Shown here one piece after another: positions 53,917 through 64,000 of a DNA stretch of 64,000 bases (positions are counted from its first letter, which is position 1; each line of letters opens with the position of its first letter). The position numbers were made by a program, and so were the translations under genes. The notes below the pieces were generated by a model. The model searched no databases. It was not told where the DNA came from and saw only the letters and a list, made by a program, of their open reading frames with translations. Origin of the DNA: Cutaneotrichosporon cavernicola (lineage: Eukaryota; Basidiomycota; Tremellomycetes; Trichosporonales; Trichosporonaceae); contig NC_083398.1 of assembly GCF_030864355.1 (NCBI RefSeq), positions 62,001-126,000 of the forward strand, given 5' to 3'.

Positions 53917-55158
53917 CTGGTGGCGATCAGTGAGGGCGCACGTGAGGAGAGGTTGCTAGGTGGGATGGTGTAGAGAGTGTGAGTGATGGGATGAGGAAGT
54001 GGGAGATGGCGTCCAAAGGCGGGAGTGAGAGAAGCGGGGATGGGTGGCGTTTATGCGATAGATGACGGATGAGGGGGGTTTGGACGATGCAGTGTTACAA
54101 AGTGAAACAAATGACGGCAATCGTCAAAGACACAAAGTCAAAGAGACTGATGTCTGTAAAGTTGTTGTTGCCAAAGCAACAACCAACAACCAACAACGAC
54201 TCCCAAGTGACTAGAGTTGAAAGTGAATCTGATACTTGATACAGGACCAAGGACCAAGTAAACACTTGCTGTTGTCGTTTTACGAGTGGATAAAAGGGTC
54301 AATGGGTAGGTTGAGTTTTGGATGGAAAGTTGAGAGCCTAGCCGACAGCGGGAAGGTCCACAAGGGGAAGAGAGTACGGGATCCTCAAATGGACCCTTGC
54401 CTACTGTGCATGGCCTGACAACCGCCTTCTTCCACAGCATCCAGCCATGTAGCCTGCGCCTGCCTGCGACGCCGCCGCGCAGGCAGCACACCCCCACATT
54501 CACCGTGCCTTACAATAACGAGAGAGTTGCGGGTCAAACCAAAACTCACCAGCACCACCAGGGCACGCTCTGGCTCTCTCAAACATCTGGTGTGGATGTG
54601 GATGTTGGAGCATTGTCATTGTTGCAGGCATAGTCGCGGTCGTAGGGCAAGGAGCCAACATTCCGCCGCGCCGGGCGGGCGGGCGGGCGAAGAAGAAGGG
54701 GACGGAGAAGGCGATGGAGAAGGGGAATGAAGTGTGTTGGAGTGGCCAATGGTTGAATTGAATAGATGACTGGGAGACTAGTGATGGTGGTCAAAGGAGA
54801 TGGACATGATGGACATGTTGGAGATGTTGTCAACGTTGAGCATTAGGGTCTTTGAGCTGCGAGCTGCGGTGGGGTCTTTGGGGGCTTGGGGACTCGCTCG
54901 AGTGTTAGGAGAGTACAGAGTACAGCTAGGACTATAGGATATAAGGATAGGGCCTGGAATTGTAGCCAGAGAGCGAGCCATCAACCATGATCCATGAGCA
55001 AAGGGCGTCGGGCGTTGAGGGTATCAAGGCGTTGAGGGTAGACGCACTGATCGCTACTAATGCTACAATTCTGGTCACTCTTACATTCAACATTAGTACA
55101 TTAACAAGTACTCGGTTCAGATGGATCAGACTCATCAGAGCCCATTCCTCCGCCCTAG

Positions 55159-55192
<34 letters not shown>

Positions 55193-55765
55193 GTTTGCGC
55201 CCTCACTGCTGCCTCATCTACCTCCTCTATCCGACCTCACTCGTATTACTGTACTTATTATTATAGTATCGCAGTACTAAACACTTGGTTTGATCATCCT
55301 TCCCTCGTTCATCTCCTGCCATTCTCTCCTTGCATCTTCCCATCTCTTGGGTCACGAAATGTGCCTTTTTCAGGTGCAAGGCTAAAAGGTTACAGGTTAC
55401 AGGTTTCAAGTTAAAAGGTTTGACTGTATTGCGCTGCTAAACCAAACCAAACCAAACCTTGTCCTATCCATTGAACATTTCGACGCGTCGCGTCTCGTCT
55501 CGTCTGTAAACTGAATCCCGTATCCAGCTATCCAGTAAAACTGTCCATGCATACAATTCGGCAAACGCCAAAGGATCGTAACGCTAGCAACATCGCCGTC
55601 TAAAGGACAGTCAGGCGCAAATTGCCAGGGTAGGTTGAGAGACGAGGTAGTGGGGAGAGGACTTGTAACCCGATTACGAGCCTTACATCAAGCGTTACCC
55701 ACAAAGGGAGCGCCAGGATGGGCTATAGTATCGTGAAAAACGCCACCTCGCAACTAGATCGAGAT
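53917..55765. other. Intergenic region with several simple repeats
   Basis: About 1.85 kb. It contains a CCAACAA-type repeat near 54180-54200, a GCGG run near 54675-54692, a (CT)15 run at 55161-55190 and CCAAA repeats near 55440-55456. No gene is supported. Confidence 0.5.
55161..55190. repeat. (CT)15 microsatellite
   Basis: An uninterrupted CT dinucleotide run in non-coding sequence. Confidence 0.9.
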
Positions 55766-58438
55766 CTAGTGTGACGAGAGTGTCCATGAGTCGAGAGCGA
55801 CATGGGTGGGGGTGACAAAGTTGCTCTCACCAGGCCACTGAGGAGTGAAGAGGACGTCAACGTTGAGCGAGCCACCAGCAGCGTTGTTGATGACCAGGAC
55901 AGTGACGCCAGGGTTGGGCATCTCGTCGGCGGGAGCAGTACCCGTCAGGTGGGTAGGCTGCATGGTGGTAAAGGTGCCGTCGCCATTGACAATGTCGACC
56001 TTGCAGACCTTGCCGTCATGCGAGGTGAGGGTGGCCGAGGCACCCTGAGCATCGACAGTCGCGTTGGTCTGCATCCGCCACATGATGCCCGAACCCGAAG
56101 GACCAGTGACCTCGTCCTGAACGAGAATCTGCTTGCGGCCGTTCAGGAAACGGATACCGCGCTTGACCGACGCGCCGGTACCGTAAGCCGCCGACATGTC
56201 CATGGTGAAGAAAGCAGTGTCGGCAGTGTCGAGGGCGAGGTAAGGAGCAACACCCTGGGCGGTTCCAGTCGAATCCCAGTTAGTAGTCGGAGCAGGGGCG
56301 GTGACGAGCTGGTTGGCATCGCCGATGAGGATCGTGTTCTGGCCCTCGGTCTGCTTGCGGTAGTAGTTCCAGCGGGGAGAGTCCTGTGCCTCGCTCGAGA
56401 AGTAGCCCGTACCAAGGTACTGGTCCGAGCCCAGCTCACCAGCCCAGCGGTAGCCCATGGCGTCGATAACAAAGTCTCCAAGGTCGAGGTCGCCGTGCGT
56501 CTGGTGGTTCAAGAGGGTACCAGCCTTCATGGCCCAGTAGGTACCAGAGTTGTCGCTCCACGACGAGCGAGCAGTGGCCCACTCGCCCTTCTTGTCGCCG
56601 AAGTGGCGGTCGATCGGCAGGTTGGCCCACCAAGTACCCTCAACAGTGGGGTCGTACCAGAACATGGAGAACGGCTCCGACGCGTCGTACTGGTCACGCT
56701 GGTAGAGTGCGTAACGGGGCTCGTTGAAGATCTGGCTCCAAAGGAGAAGCGAGTTGGCGGTCGCAGAGTACTTGTTGGGTCCGTGGTCGCCGTACTCAAA
56801 CTTGGCAGTCATGCCCGTAACATACATGTGTGCGAGCGAGGTGAGGTTGAAGCCGGGGCTGCTGGTGGCAAGCGAAACACCGTTGGTGCCGCCAAGCGCG
56901 GTCTGAAGAGCAGAGACCATCTCGGCAGCGCCGGTTGTGCCAAAGTACCAGTAGTTGGGGGTCTCGGCCCACGTGCCGTCCGAGTAGGCGCCTTGGAAGC
57001 AGTTGGCCTCGGCACCGGGGACAGCAAGCTGCAGGATCTGAGCGGCCATTCCGTCCTGGTCCTCGTCCATGACAGCAAGGGCACCAAGAATGAGACCGGC
57101 GTTGTTGACACAGTTCCAGTTGCCGTCAATCACCTGGGTGTTCTTGCCAGGGTCAACACCAGTCCACCAGTTGTAGGCGCCGCCGCCATTCGTGCCGGTG
57201 AGCGCGTTGACACCGTAGGTAAGGCCCATGTTGAAAATGGCGGTGCGGATAGTCGACTTCTGTTCCGTGGTCCACACGTCGAAGAGCCAATCGTATCCGA
57301 TGGCGAAGGCGGAGGTGAACTCGGCCAGGTCGAGGAAGTGACCGGCGCCGTTCCAGGCCGTGGTTCCGTTGCCGAACGAAACGTCCGGGTTGTTACCCGA
57401 TGCGGTGCGGAGCTCGAGCCAGGCGCGGTCAACATACTTGGTCTCGCCCGTGGTGCGGTAAGCGTACGCAAGGTTCTTGATCTTGACCTTGACCTGGCGA
57501 GCAACATCGAGCACACCCGAGCCGGTCAGACCACCATCCTCAATGTAAGCGGTAGGAGGCTCGTTGAGCGTGGCAGTCGCGTTGTCGATAATGATTTTGT
57601 GCCAGTGGGTGAGGTAGGGGTCACCGTTGATCAGACCGTTGGTGAGAGCGTCCCACTTGTACTTGGGAGCGATGATACGGGGGTGGGCTCGCGGGCTGGA
57701 GGACGACGGCGACGAGTCGTCCGAGGGCCACGCGCCGTTCTGGCCGGGCTGCGCGTCCTTGGTGGGCTCAGAGTATCCAGCAGTGTTGGTCTGTGGGTCA
57801 GCGAAAGAGGTCTCGGAAATGAAAGGAGACTGGAATGTGAACGGGCATGTGAGAGGACACATGCCCAATGTGTATACCCTGTAGGCACCGCCAGCACTGC
57901 CACGGGTCAAGGATCCGGGGAGCCGGGCGGGCATGTTTGGGCTCCTGCACAGCAATCCAATAGCCAGACTTACACCAGTAACGTAGGCGGGAAGCATGTT
58001 GGTGTCCGTGGCCACGGCAAGGTAGATCTGGCCATTCACGCCAGACTGAGTCTGGGCGGCCATGTTGGTAGCCCAGTACGAAAGCATGGTCGGAAGAGCA
58101 GTGTTGCCGTCATCGGCGCCCTTTGTGCCGGTCGCGAACGCGGTGTTGCCATCCTTGCCGGGAGCACCAGTGGCTGCAGCATTGCCGCCGCTGGATGAGC
58201 CCTTGTCATTGTTGTTCTTGGCACGGCTGCCAAGAACACCACCGAGGACTGCGCCGACGATAACACAGAGGAGGACGATAGCGCCGACAATCCACCAGAG
58301 CCACTTGCGCTTCTTGGGAGCGCGCTGGGGGTGAGATGCGGTTGCGGCGTAGGGGTTCCCGCTGTTCATGGGGTCTTTTTGGTGTTGAGGGAGGAAGGAA
58401 TCAGCCGATTCGTCGTCATGACGATAGGCGGACGACAT
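55766..58438 (-). CDS. Type II membrane heparinase II/III-like polysaccharide lyase
   Basis: Preferred model: exons 57974..58438 and 55766..57790, 829 residues. A cytosolic tail with basic residues (PKKRKWLWW) precedes one transmembrane helix (IVGAIVLLCVIVGAVLGGVLG) and a Ser/Gly/Asn linker. The large lumenal or extracellular part starts LPTMLSYWATNMAAQTQSG. It has the alpha/alpha-toroid region (YKWDALTNGLI, LDVARQVKVKIKNLAYAY, FNMGLTYG, NWNCVNNAGLILGAL, GTWAETPNYWYFGT) and a C-terminal beta-sandwich with NHQTHGDLDLGDFVIDAMGYRWAGELG, as in heparinase II/III-like proteins. The intron 57791..57973 is 183 nt, has no stop and is in frame, so a longer 890-residue product is also possible. The substrate is probably an acidic polysaccharide. 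Confidence 0.85.
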   Translation of the reverse strand: MSSAYRHDDESADSFLPQHQKDPMNSGNPYAATASHPQRAPKKRKWLWWIVGAIVLLCVIVGAVLGGVLGSRAKNNNDKGSSSGGNAAATGAPGKDGNTAFATGTKGADDGNTALPTMLSYWATNMAAQTQSGVNGQIYLAVATDTNMLPAYVTGVSLAIGLLCRSPNMPARLPGSLTRGSAGGAYRVYTLGMCPLTCPFTFQSPFISETSFADPQTNTAGYSEPTKDAQPGQNGAWPSDDSSPSSSSPRAHPRIIAPKYKWDALTNGLINGDPYLTHWHKIIIDNATATLNEPPTAYIEDGGLTGSGVLDVARQVKVKIKNLAYAYRTTGETKYVDRAWLELRTASGNNPDVSFGNGTTAWNGAGHFLDLAEFTSAFAIGYDWLFDVWTTEQKSTIRTAIFNMGLTYGVNALTGTNGGGAYNWWTGVDPGKNTQVIDGNWNCVNNAGLILGALAVMDEDQDGMAAQILQLAVPGAEANCFQGAYSDGTWAETPNYWYFGTTGAAEMVSALQTALGGTNGVSLATSSPGFNLTSLAHMYVTGMTAKFEYGDHGPNKYSATANSLLLWSQIFNEPRYALYQRDQYDASEPFSMFWYDPTVEGTWWANLPIDRHFGDKKGEWATARSSWSDNSGTYWAMKAGTLLNHQTHGDLDLGDFVIDAMGYRWAGELGSDQYLGTGYFSSEAQDSPRWNYYRKQTEGQNTILIGDANQLVTAPAPTTNWDSTGTAQGVAPYLALDTADTAFFTMDMSAAYGTGASVKRGIRFLNGRKQILVQDEVTGPSGSGIMWRMQTNATVDAQGASATLTSHDGKVCKVDIVNGDGTFTTMQPTHLTGTAPADEMPNPGVTVLVINNAAGGSLNVDVLFTPQWPGESNFVTPTHVALDSWTLSSH

Positions 58439-60516
58439 GGCGAAGGATTAAGAATCACCAGAGTGGTGGTGAGGTCCAAGTGTGGGAGAAGAGGTGCGTG
58501 CGAAGGGGTGAAGGTGTGAAGAGGGGGGAGATGAAGTGGTCGTAGCGGTCAAAGGGAGGAGTGACGAGAATAGATGAGGAAGGATGAAGTGAAGTGAAGA
58601 AACGGGGATGACGATGAGCAAGTTGGTAGTTTGGACCGTGCCAAGAGCCAAGACCAAAAGGGTAAAAGGGTAGAGGGTAAGAGGCGTACGAGTCGTAGAG
58701 GTGTAGATACGTAGATGCGGGAGTGATGGTGTCCAATGTTATAGTGTGTTGTAGAAGTTGTCCAAGTCGCGTGTGAATAGTAAACATTGGGGGGGGGGGG
58801 GGGGGGGGGGGGGAGGGGGTCCCGAAAGCGTCAGCGTCTTTGGACTCTGTGCACACAATACTCTGCCAACTACAGCACACTTCTCTCTGCACTGCCTTCT
58901 CTTGGCTTTGGTACTCTGGTACCCCCTTCAGGCACGTTATTGTACCATTGGGCATGACAATCCACTCTCTCAGTATCTCAAAACAACTAGACTGACTCGC
59001 GCGTTACCAATAACAAGAACACTCACACTCATTATCCCTTAAACCAGCAGTACTGTCGTTGTAACCTTGACCCTCAGAGTATGGTTGAGGGCTTGGCGAG
59101 AAATTATCACCATAGTTGTCGCTATAAGGCGCTTGATGATATTTTGCACCCGACATGATGAGAATGGAACAGAAGGGGAGACGGCAAGGCGATGCTGGGA
59201 AAGAGTAGGTCAACGAGCTGTTGGGTGGGAGGCGGGATTAAACAGGGTCACACCACAGAGACGCGCGCGCTTGTTTGTTGGGAAAAACAAGAATCAGGGG
59301 TTCAACCAAGGTTTGAGTAGAAGAAAGAAAAAAGGAGAGTCGATAGTCGATAACGACAGAGTAAGATAGGAGATGGCGATGGTGATGAAGAAGCTGAAGA
59401 GAGACAGAGTGGTGGCGAAGAGAAGAATCGGATGCATCGACGACAAGAGACAAGAGACACGAGGACAGAGAGGGGATGAAGGGGGGTATCTTGAAAGGGT
59501 CCTTGAGAGGTCTGTGCTCCATAGAGTAGGTCAAACGATGGCACTGATGGTCGTGGGGTAGACGAGGATGAACTAGAGTATAGGGTAACCAAAAGAGGCG
59601 CAGGGGGGGCTCTCCTCACATTTGTCCACACTCAATTGACCACATTGCTTGGACACCCCAGACACCCCGGATCCCCTAACCCCCCGGACGGATCCCCCAA
59701 AGTGAAGGGGATGAACGGTAACCACATTGAATAGGGTGATGAAATTAGGACAAGGCTTGAGCGCCAATACAAAGGCACAAGGTCCCTAGGGTACAGGTAA
59801 TAGGGTACTAAACAACTGAAGGGTCGCGTCAAAGCTCAGGGTCAAAATGCAAGGGTTTGTATTCGACGCGTGCACAGCCTCACTCGTTTGTAATCCCCAT
59901 TTTTAGACCAAGCAGTGCCTTCCTTTGACTCTCTTCGGCTCTTCTCTATACTATTCAAATGCATGCTTATGAGACAAATATTTCAATCACTACCAATGAA
60001 ACACTACAATGATTCTATTAATGAATACCCACGACTTGTTTGGCGATGAAGACATTAGGCAATCAGGCAATCAAGCTCGGATCAACAACGCAATATCCTC
60101 ATCATCTCCGCCGCACTGACGTGAGAATCAGAATCAGCTGCCAAGTGGAGTAACAGGAGTCAGGTTCAGGTTCAGATCCCACCAACTGGATCATGTCCAA
60201 GCCCAACTGTCATCAGTCATCCCATCACCGCGCCGCAGCCACCTCGATCGTTAACATGACTTTCCAACTGCGGAGACACGTCGGCTCACTATTCTCACTC
60301 TATAACCCAGAACGACTTGGTTTTGAATCAAGAACAATCTCACGTGTCTCGGATCCGGATATTCGGAGATCCGACCGCACTCCGCTCTCCGAGTCCAGAT
60401 TCATTTGGCCACCCACCATATCGACAACGTCTCAAGATTAACCCCTCCCGCTCAGCGCTCTCAGCCGACCTCTGATCAATCATCCTCACTCACACCCAAC
60501 ACACTACACACTCACC
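58439..60516. other. Intergenic region with a poly-G tract
   Basis: About 2.1 kb between divergent genes. It contains a G25 homopolymer at 58789-58813. On the - strand at 59157 a short ATG frame begins MSGAKYHQAPYSDNYGDNFS and runs to 59004 (about 50 codons). It resembles the cytosolic tail of a membrane protein, but no continuation was found. Confidence 0.45.
58789..58813 (+). repeat. G25 homopolymer
   Basis: Twenty-five consecutive G, then A and five more G. Such tracts are error-prone in sequencing, so the exact length is uncertain. Confidence 0.85.
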
Positions 60517-63500
60517 ATGCCACGATTAGGCTTTGGTGACTTTCTCAATTTGGACAACCCTCGTGGCCGCGGTCGTGGGAGAGGGAGAGGTGGTTTCCGC
60601 GGAGGAGGAGGAAGAGGAGGAGGAGGTCGTGGTGGAGGTCCAGCTAGGGAAGGCGGCGGCGGAGGTGGCGGCGGAGGTGGCGGCGGAGGTCGTGGTGGCC
60701 GTGGTGGATTCGACTCGTCGCGCGGACGCGGCGGGCGTACAGTCCGAGGCGGCCACTTTGGAGCCGACTACTCTGCCGTCACTCTCGATTATTCCAAGCT
60801 CAACTCCCGGACATACCACAAGTTCGAACGTGCGTGGTCCTCTGATGGAGCTGACAGTAGCGAGTGTGCAACCCTTTGGGCCAGGCGAGGAACGGGATCG
60901 GCGCGAGGTTCCGCGCCGCGTTCGATCATTTGCGCCCCATGGTGGACAATCTGGTAACGCGTCGGGGACTGCTACGCCCATCACCTCTGGGTTAGGGTAT
61001 CACCGTAGTGGGCCGCGTACCGCTGCTCGCGAGGTCGGTGGTGTCGTCACGTGGGGCGGGGGAGGTGCGCCGCTCTTCGTCAAGGCTGGCGAGCTGTTCC
61101 GCGATGGCGAGGTCGATGTCGTCAAGCGCGATGGAGGTATGTGTGCGGTATGTGCGTGCGAGTCTCCACAGGTACTCGCTCGCTCTGTAACCCGCTCTGC
61201 CGAAGGCAGAAGGCCTGGCTCTGACATCAGACGTCTTTGTTGTCGAGCATTACCCGTTGTCCGACCCCAGTGCACCGCAGATGCACGATCTCCACGACGA
61301 CGTCGAGGTCGATATTGCCGACCTGGCCACCCGTGACCAGGTCCTTGGCGTTGTTGCAGCCCATCGCCACGAGACGACCGAGCACGATGACGATGTAGCG
61401 GACGACGAGGAGATCGAGCGCGTGCTATCCGACCACATCCAGATGCTTGTGGTAGACGACTTACACGCAGTCGTGGCCGAAACCGCCATCATCGTCGAGG
61501 ATGAGGAGGTTGTCGCCTACTCGCCATCGGCGCCGGTTGGTGTCTTGGGTCCTGTATCCAATCCTCTTCCCGTGTCTAGCAGTGAGGACGACGACGTCCA
61601 GGCAATGACCGACGACGATCTCTTCGCCGTCGACACGGCAGGTACCAGTGGCCTGAGTGAGATGGCCGATGACGACCTGTTCGCCGTTGACACCGCTGGC
61701 GCTGCCTCTACCGTTTCCATTCTTTACGACGCCCCAACCCAGCCCCCTCCCGCGCCCAAGGCTCCACCAAAACCCACAATAGACGAGGAGACGATCATCT
61801 TCCAGCCCCGCATCATCGAAGACCCCATCGCGTCCTCGAGCCAAGCACCTCTTCCTACGACCAATTTCGAGCTGACACGCGTCAACATCGACTCACGCGT
61901 CTTGAACCGCAAGGAGCGCAAGAAAGCCAAGAGAGAAAAGCGCTCCCGTAACAAGCGCGCTCGCCGCCAGAACGGCGGCGGGAACGGCGACTTCCATCTC
62001 GCCTCAGACGGGTCCGACCTCGACTGGGGCAGCGACGGACCACCAAAGATCCTATCGGTGGATGCTGGCGATCCCGTCGGTGACGAGGAGCTCGATCCCG
62101 ACCTCGACGACGCGACGCTCGCCCGCTACCTGGCCGGCACGGAGCGTATTCGCGAGGACAATGCGGCGATGGCGTACATGGAGAGCGACAGCGACGAGTG
62201 GGAGGACGAGGACATGGAGGAGACGCTTCGGGAGATAGCGGGACGCCGTGATACCGACTCGGAAGATGATGATGATGATGACAACGAGTCGAGCGAGAAC
62301 GACTTCAACGCCCTCGCCGACGCTTACTCCGAGGACGAGTATGCGTCTGACGGCGAGGCCAAGATGTTCTCGGGAGTCACCAAGTGGAACGATTCCGACG
62401 ATGAGGCTCCAGAGGTCGGGGATGACAACGCGTGGTTCATCGACAAAATGGAAGCGGCGCTTGACGGCGGCGCCATGGCCCAGTCTCGCAAGGAGCGCAA
62501 CGCCGTCTTCCGTGCCGTTGCGAACGGCTCTTTCGACGGTGACTTCCCATTAGGTGAGCTCGTACCCATGCTTTGCTGACAGCAGCCCCAGCCAAGCGGA
62601 ACAAGAAAGCGCCCACCCATCTCCCGCAAGAGCTGCAGGACCAGTGGGCGCGGGATAGAGCCAAGAAGGCAGAGAAGAAGAGAGACCGCGAGCTGCAGCG
62701 CGCAATAGCCCTCCTGGACCCAAGCATTGGGTTCGGTCGCAAAGCAAACAAGAAAGGCAAGGGCAAGGCAGCAGCCCGAATCGCCCACCTCATTCCCGGT
62801 TCGGCGGCCGAGGTCGCCGAGTTATTCGACATCTCTGACGACGAGGGTCTAGGCCCCGACGGCGGCTGGGGCATCAAGTACCACCGCAGCAACCCCCTCC
62901 TTCCCCCAACACTTGGCGACATCGACATGATGGTTCAGGACTTTATGTCCGACTCTGGACGCACGACCCTCCAACTTCCGCCAATGGACAAGGACACTCG
63001 TAAGAAGGTCCACATGCTCGCCGAATGCTACGACCTCAAGTCCAAATCCAAGGGCAAGGGTGTCGGCCGGTTCCCGTAAGTTTATTGAAGGGCAGAGTTG
63101 ACAAAAGCATCCTAATCAAACTCGCCCGTTCTGGTATCGATGTGGACGTCAAGAAACGCGACCGCCTCGTCGCGGCTGGCCAGTTCAACGGCGGCAGCTT
63201 TTACAAGGCCCTCTATGCTCGCAAGAAGGGCGATAAGGACAAAGGCGACGGCAAGAAGTTTGCTCGTGGGCCGGGCGCGAGTGTCCGCGCACGAGAGGGC
63301 GACCTCGTCGGCGAGGGTGCCGAGAAGATTGGACAGGATAATGTCGGCCACCAGCTGCTGAGTAAGATGGGGTGAGTGTTGGGTCGTCGCGAGGCGGAGG
63401 CGAGGCGGAGACCTGCGGTCGATGGCGAGGACGAGTACGGTGCATGTCTTGTGACGGCTGGTCAACAATGCCACCCTCATGCCACCGAGGAACGGCCGGC

Positions 63501-63852
63501 GTGCTGGCTGCATGGCATGTCCTCGATCCATCTCGACTCAGACGTGCCAACCACATTCCCACGTCGGACATTGGACATTGGACGTGGCATCTAACCCTTG
63601 TGCCAAACCATCACTCAGCCTTTTGGATCTAGACACACCGCTAACACACAGCTGGAGCGAGGGCATCACCATCGGCCTAGGCGGCGTGCATGGGCTGGAG
63701 GCACCGTCAGTCCTCCCTCCCCACCTTCCCAGGCATTCACTGACAGCAGCATCGTGGCCGTAGTCAAGAACACGAAACGCGGTCTCGGGTCGTACGGCAT
63801 GGGCTACGGCGCCGGTCCGTCAGGCTACAGCTCTGGCGCGGGCGCGCACTGA
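60517..63852 (+). CDS. SQS1: Sqs1-like R3H / G-patch protein
   Basis: Seven exons (60517..60829, 60861..61136, 61231..62553, 62586..63075, 63108..63371, 63652..63705, 63750..63852) give 940 residues. The N-terminus is an RGG/poly-Gly domain (GRGRGRGGFRGGG...). A long acidic middle follows, with repeated DDDLFAVDTAG and SEDDDDDDNESSEND. A basic stretch LNRKERKKAKREKRSRNKRARR may be a nuclear signal. A helical R3H-type region precedes the G-patch, which spans an intron: IGQDNVGHQLLSKMG|WSEGITIGL...GLEAP|IVAVVKNTKRGLG. This is the layout of yeast Sqs1/Pfa1, which activates the helicase Prp43. The introns are 31, 94, 32, 32, 280 and 44 nt. Two acceptors 3 nt apart exist at intron 1. Confidence 0.9.
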
Positions 63853-64000
63853 GGTCCAGAGCCTGTTCATGTGAGTGTCCATCATGCATCGGAGCGCAAA
63901 AGGTGTTCCTGCGATGTGTGAGCACGTGAGCACGTAGGCGCGTGAGCACGTGTATTCTGCATGAAGCCAGCGAGTGGTGAGCTAGAGGAGAGATCCAGAT

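Noticed and set aside
55802..58198. 798-codon open frame on the + strand
   Set aside because: It lies entirely opposite the heparinase-like gene, is Val/Gly/Arg-rich as expected for the antisense of a GC-rich gene, and has no domain.
60526..60984. Ser/Thr-rich - strand frame
   Set aside because: Antisense of the poly-Gly/RGG coding repeat of SQS1.

Overview
The window is nuclear DNA of a basidiomycete yeast, most likely a tremellomycete of the Trichosporonales/Cryptococcus type. The reasons are: dense intron-rich genes on both strands, GC-rich coding sequence, very short GT-AG introns (many 31-45 nt) with CTAAC/CTGAC-like branch sites, intron-bearing tRNA genes, and family content (septin Cdc12, diphthine synthase Dph5, heme-thiolate peroxygenase, GH128 glucanase, Sqs1 G-patch protein, SCaMC-type carrier). 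The species is inferred from style only. Exon structures were built by hand from splice signals, reading-frame continuity and family motifs; every multi-exon model listed sums to a multiple of three.

Layout. 0-10 kb: the end of a membrane protein, a tyrosine phosphatase-like protein, a secreted type-B carboxylesterase, a small orphan protein, a secreted ricin-B plus GH128 glucanase and an SH3 protein. 10-17 kb: a Dal5-type MFS permease, a gene-poor stretch with a frame-broken relic gene, and a secreted heme-thiolate peroxygenase. 19-24.3 kb: two cytochrome b5-fold proteins (MAPR type and Irc21 type) either side of a tRNA-Thr, then DPH5 and a mitochondrial rhodanese-like protein lacking the usual catalytic cysteine. 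24.3-32 kb: a BTB/POZ family cluster with four intact tandem copies on the + strand, two decayed copies on the - strand, and an M24 peptidase-fold gene inserted between copies. 33-43 kb: tRNA-Val, septin CDC12, a large F-box-like orphan, a TOPORS-like RING protein and a Ca2+-regulated mitochondrial carrier. 43.9-51.3 kb: ribosomal proteins eL15 and uL11, a beta-hydroxyacid dehydrogenase-like protein with a GC-AG intron, an eight-exon ankyrin protein and TATA-binding protein. 51.7-64 kb: a disordered CaaX protein, a type II membrane heparinase II/III-like lyase and the Sqs1-like splicing factor.

Most genes are unrelated housekeeping or secreted-enzyme genes. The strongest non-housekeeping signal is the BTB cluster: all copies share an N-terminal BTB-like fold, a phase-2 intron at the same codon and a distinctive C-terminal W..P...YLFALARA.G module that I cannot assign to a named domain. 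Other points worth checking are two apparent 23-nt introns, a palindromic TATA element upstream of the TBP gene, repeated 31-35 bp tandem duplications (one of which breaks a reading frame), and a 183-nt intron that is open and in frame.
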